From: Moniliophthora roreri
Taxonomy: Eukaryota; Basidiomycota; Agaricomycetes; Agaricales; Marasmiaceae
NCBI GenBank assembly: GCA_001466705.2
Contig: LATX02000064.1
Span: 1 to 10,701 of the forward strand
Length of the DNA stretch: 10,701 bases
Direction of reading: 5' to 3'
This document shows positions 9,531 to 10,701 of the stretch, one piece after another; position 1 is the first letter of the stretch; every line of letters starts with the position of its first letter. The translations under genes were made by a program, and so were the position numbers. The notes under the pieces were generated by a model. The model made no database searches and had not been told where the DNA came from. It saw only the letters and a program-made list of their open reading frames with translations.

Positions 9531-9538
9531 CTCCCCTT
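9531..9538 (-). other. Polypurine tract (plus-strand primer) of the copia element
   Basis: The minus strand reads AAGGGGAG, immediately before the TGTCAG LTR start and overlapping the end of the pol stop codon. This is the usual position for the second-strand primer in LTR retrotransposons. Confidence 0.75.
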
Positions 9539-10278
9539 CAAGCCGAGCAGAGTCCCATGGATAATGTGAAGTGCTTGACCTTTGTTGATGGTAATGCTTT
9601 TGTCATTATATCAGCCAGGTTTTTGGCAGTGTTGCAGTATTTGAGTTGGATTTTCCCATCTTCAATGACATATCAGATGAAGTGGAATTTTATGTTGATG
9701 TGTTTGGTTCTAGTATGGAATTTATCCCTGTATGCTATAGATGCTGCCTCTTTGTTGTCTGTATACAGGAGCATAGGAGATGCCTTTCTACTGAAGATTT
9801 TAGATATGAAAGACCTGATCCAAATTCCTTCCTTTGCTGCATGTGTTAGTGCATTGTATTTGGCTTCAGTGGTAGAGAGAGTGACTATAGTTTGTTGTTT
9901 GGAGGACCATGACACTGCTCCTTGGTTGATCATATATATGTAGCCAGAGACAGATCTTTGGTCTGGATTTGACATTCCATCTGCATCTGAGTACCCAATG
10001 GATACGTTTGACTTGTCTGTGTCTGCTGTTGTGGAAGTCCCATATGCAAGCCATAATTTCCAGGTGCTGTTCAAATAGACACAGATGTGTTTCAATGCCT
10101 GTACATGCTGGTCCTCTGGACATGCAGAGAATGTAGTGATCTGGGACAAGGCAAATGCAATGTCTGGTCTCATAGCTACTGCCACATATTGCAGAGCTCC
10201 CAGGATCTCCCTGAAAGAGAATTGTGATGCTACAGCTATGTCTTTTGGTGATGAGGGGCATTGTTTGGTGTTGAAACG
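9538..10278 (-). pseudogene. pol: Ty1/copia pol fragment: end of reverse transcriptase and RNase H
   Basis: One minus-strand frame runs from 10278 to a terminal TGA at 9538-9540 (about 246 codons). Its start has the copia block FREILGALQYVA..MRPDIAFA (10150-10220). The RNase H domain follows, with Asp in GYSDADG (9985-9987), the SGYIYMINQGAVSWSSKQQ block, Glu in LSTTEAKY, Asp in LYTDNKEA and the TKHINIKFHFI block. A TGA at 9673-9675 then interrupts, at the place where copia elements usually have Arg (HFIRxxIE). Reading through it gives ADIMTKALP..KVKHF, the standard copia pol C-terminus. The 5' side is cut at about 10278 by another LTR, so gag, protease, integrase and most of reverse transcriptase are missing. 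The element is dead. Confidence 0.9.
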
Positions 10279-10383
10279 ATGTGGAAATCATCACATGATT
10301 ATCATGTAAGAAGTCATCACATGACTGTCACACAATCGTAAACACATATCTGCATCCATAGATCTCAAGATCCTAGAAGCAGT

Positions 10384-10402
10384 TTGACTCAGTTCGAGTC
10401 AA
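10384..10402. repeat. Inverted repeat with 7-bp arms in the partial LTR
   Basis: TTGACTC (10384-10390) and GAGTCAA (10396-10402) pair perfectly around a 5-nt loop. Confidence 0.6.
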
Positions 10403-10527
10403 CTAGGAGAACAATAGAGAAGCTATACTTAGAACAATAAGATAGCTATTATTAGACCTCTATTGTACTGCACCACAGACTGCCCAAGTGCAGAGACTGC
10501 CTTTTAGAGTACTGCCTATATCTGGTA

Positions 10528-10565
10528 GACTCAGACTACGGATGCAGCAGCTTATTGTCTGAGTC
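10528..10565. repeat. Inverted repeat with 9-bp arms in the partial LTR
   Basis: GACTCAGAC (10528-10536) and GTCTGAGTC (10557-10565) are perfect reverse complements separated by 20 nt. The GACTC core is shared with the hairpin at 10384-10402, so it may be a repeated binding site. Confidence 0.6.
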
Positions 10566-10570
10566 ATACA

Positions 10571-10605
10571 GAACAATAAGATCTATAGTTAGATACTTAT
10601 TGTTC
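10571..10605. repeat. Inverted repeat with 10-bp arms in the partial LTR
   Basis: GAACAATAAG (10571-10580) and CTTATTGTTC (10596-10605) are perfect reverse complements with a 15-nt loop. The left arm is part of a 13-base motif also present at 10431-10443. Confidence 0.65.
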
Positions 10606-10665
10606 ACCGTAGATAGACATAGATCTATTAGGATTAGGCATCCACAGTAGTAAATACTAGAACAG

Positions 10666-10674
10666 TATATAAGG
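10666..10674 (+). promoter_or_regulatory. TATA box of the partial LTR
   Basis: TATATAAGG on the plus strand, about 390 bases after the LTR start, with TCAGTTCCTC 16 bases further on as a possible initiator. The same ten bases follow the TATA box of the copia LTR. Confidence 0.5.
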
Positions 10675-10701
10675 ACACCTGTATGAGGCTCAGTTCCTCA
10701 G

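Larger units (their letters stand above)
10280..10701 (+). mobile_element. Start of an LTR-type element inserted into copia pol (partial, runs off the window)
   Basis: The copia frame stops matching at about 10278, and a new sequence starts with TGTGGAAATC (an alternative start is TGTTG at 10269). It has no coding potential, is rich in short repeats and carries a TATATAAGG box near the window end, which together suggest the U3 part of an LTR at least 420 bp long. An 11-base direct repeat TCATCACATGA occurs at 10288-10298 and 10314-10324, and AGAACAATAAGAT at 10431-10443 and 10570-10582. The superfamily cannot be told. Orientation is inferred from the TATA box. Confidence 0.55.

Noticed and set aside
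9557..9943. Plus-strand frame of 128 codons with hydrophobic stretches
   Set aside because: It is the complement of the well-supported copia RNase H on the minus strand.
10280..10701. CRISPR-like or tandem repeat array
   Set aside because: The repeats are only 11-13 bases, irregularly spaced and partly inverted, in a eukaryotic LTR-like context.

Overview
The window looks like nuclear DNA of a mushroom-forming basidiomycete (Agaricomycetes). The evidence is a NACHT-type NLR gene with the N-terminal Gly/Asn-rich motif common in that class, spliceosomal introns of about 46-56 nt with GT..AG ends, a transposase family I recall as multicopy in agaricomycetes, and nested LTR retroelements. No bacterial-style operons, ribosome binding sites, tRNA or rRNA were seen.

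Layout. (1) 268-2748, + strand: a four-exon NACHT NTPase gene of about 773 codons with clear Walker A, Walker B and sensor-1 (SRP) motifs and no C-terminal repeat domain. (2) 2713-8509: a DNA transposon of about 5.8 kb, bounded by an imperfect terminal inverted repeat that I found by comparing the two ends (30 of 38 positions identical, 2713-2750 against the reverse complement of 8472-8509). Its left end lies inside the last exon of the NACHT gene, so the final 11 codons and the stop of that gene come from the transposon and the NLR is probably truncated. The transposon carries one seven-exon gene (3073-8340, about 1635 codons). This encodes a transposase-like protein with an RNase H/DDE-like core, two C2H2-like zinc fingers, an acidic linker and a C-terminal PHD-type C4HC3 finger. 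Exon 2 has four in-frame TGA codons and a fifth is possible in exon 4, so this copy is a decaying pseudogene. (3) 8510-9127: no recognisable gene, but the NACHT reading frame stays open for about 100 codons if the transposon is conceptually removed at its TTGCAA borders. (4) 9128-10278, - strand: the 3' part of a Ty1/copia element (end of reverse transcriptase, RNase H, polypurine tract, 3' LTR), broken by a TGA in RNase H. (5) about 10280-10701: the start of another LTR-type element, inserted into the copia pol gene and running off the window; it has a TATA box and several perfect inverted repeats.

Together this is an NLR locus invaded by layered transposons: DNA transposon into NLR, and an LTR element into copia. 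The in-frame stops of both the DNA transposon and the copia element are all TGA, which suggests CGA-to-TGA decay by deamination of methylated CpG.
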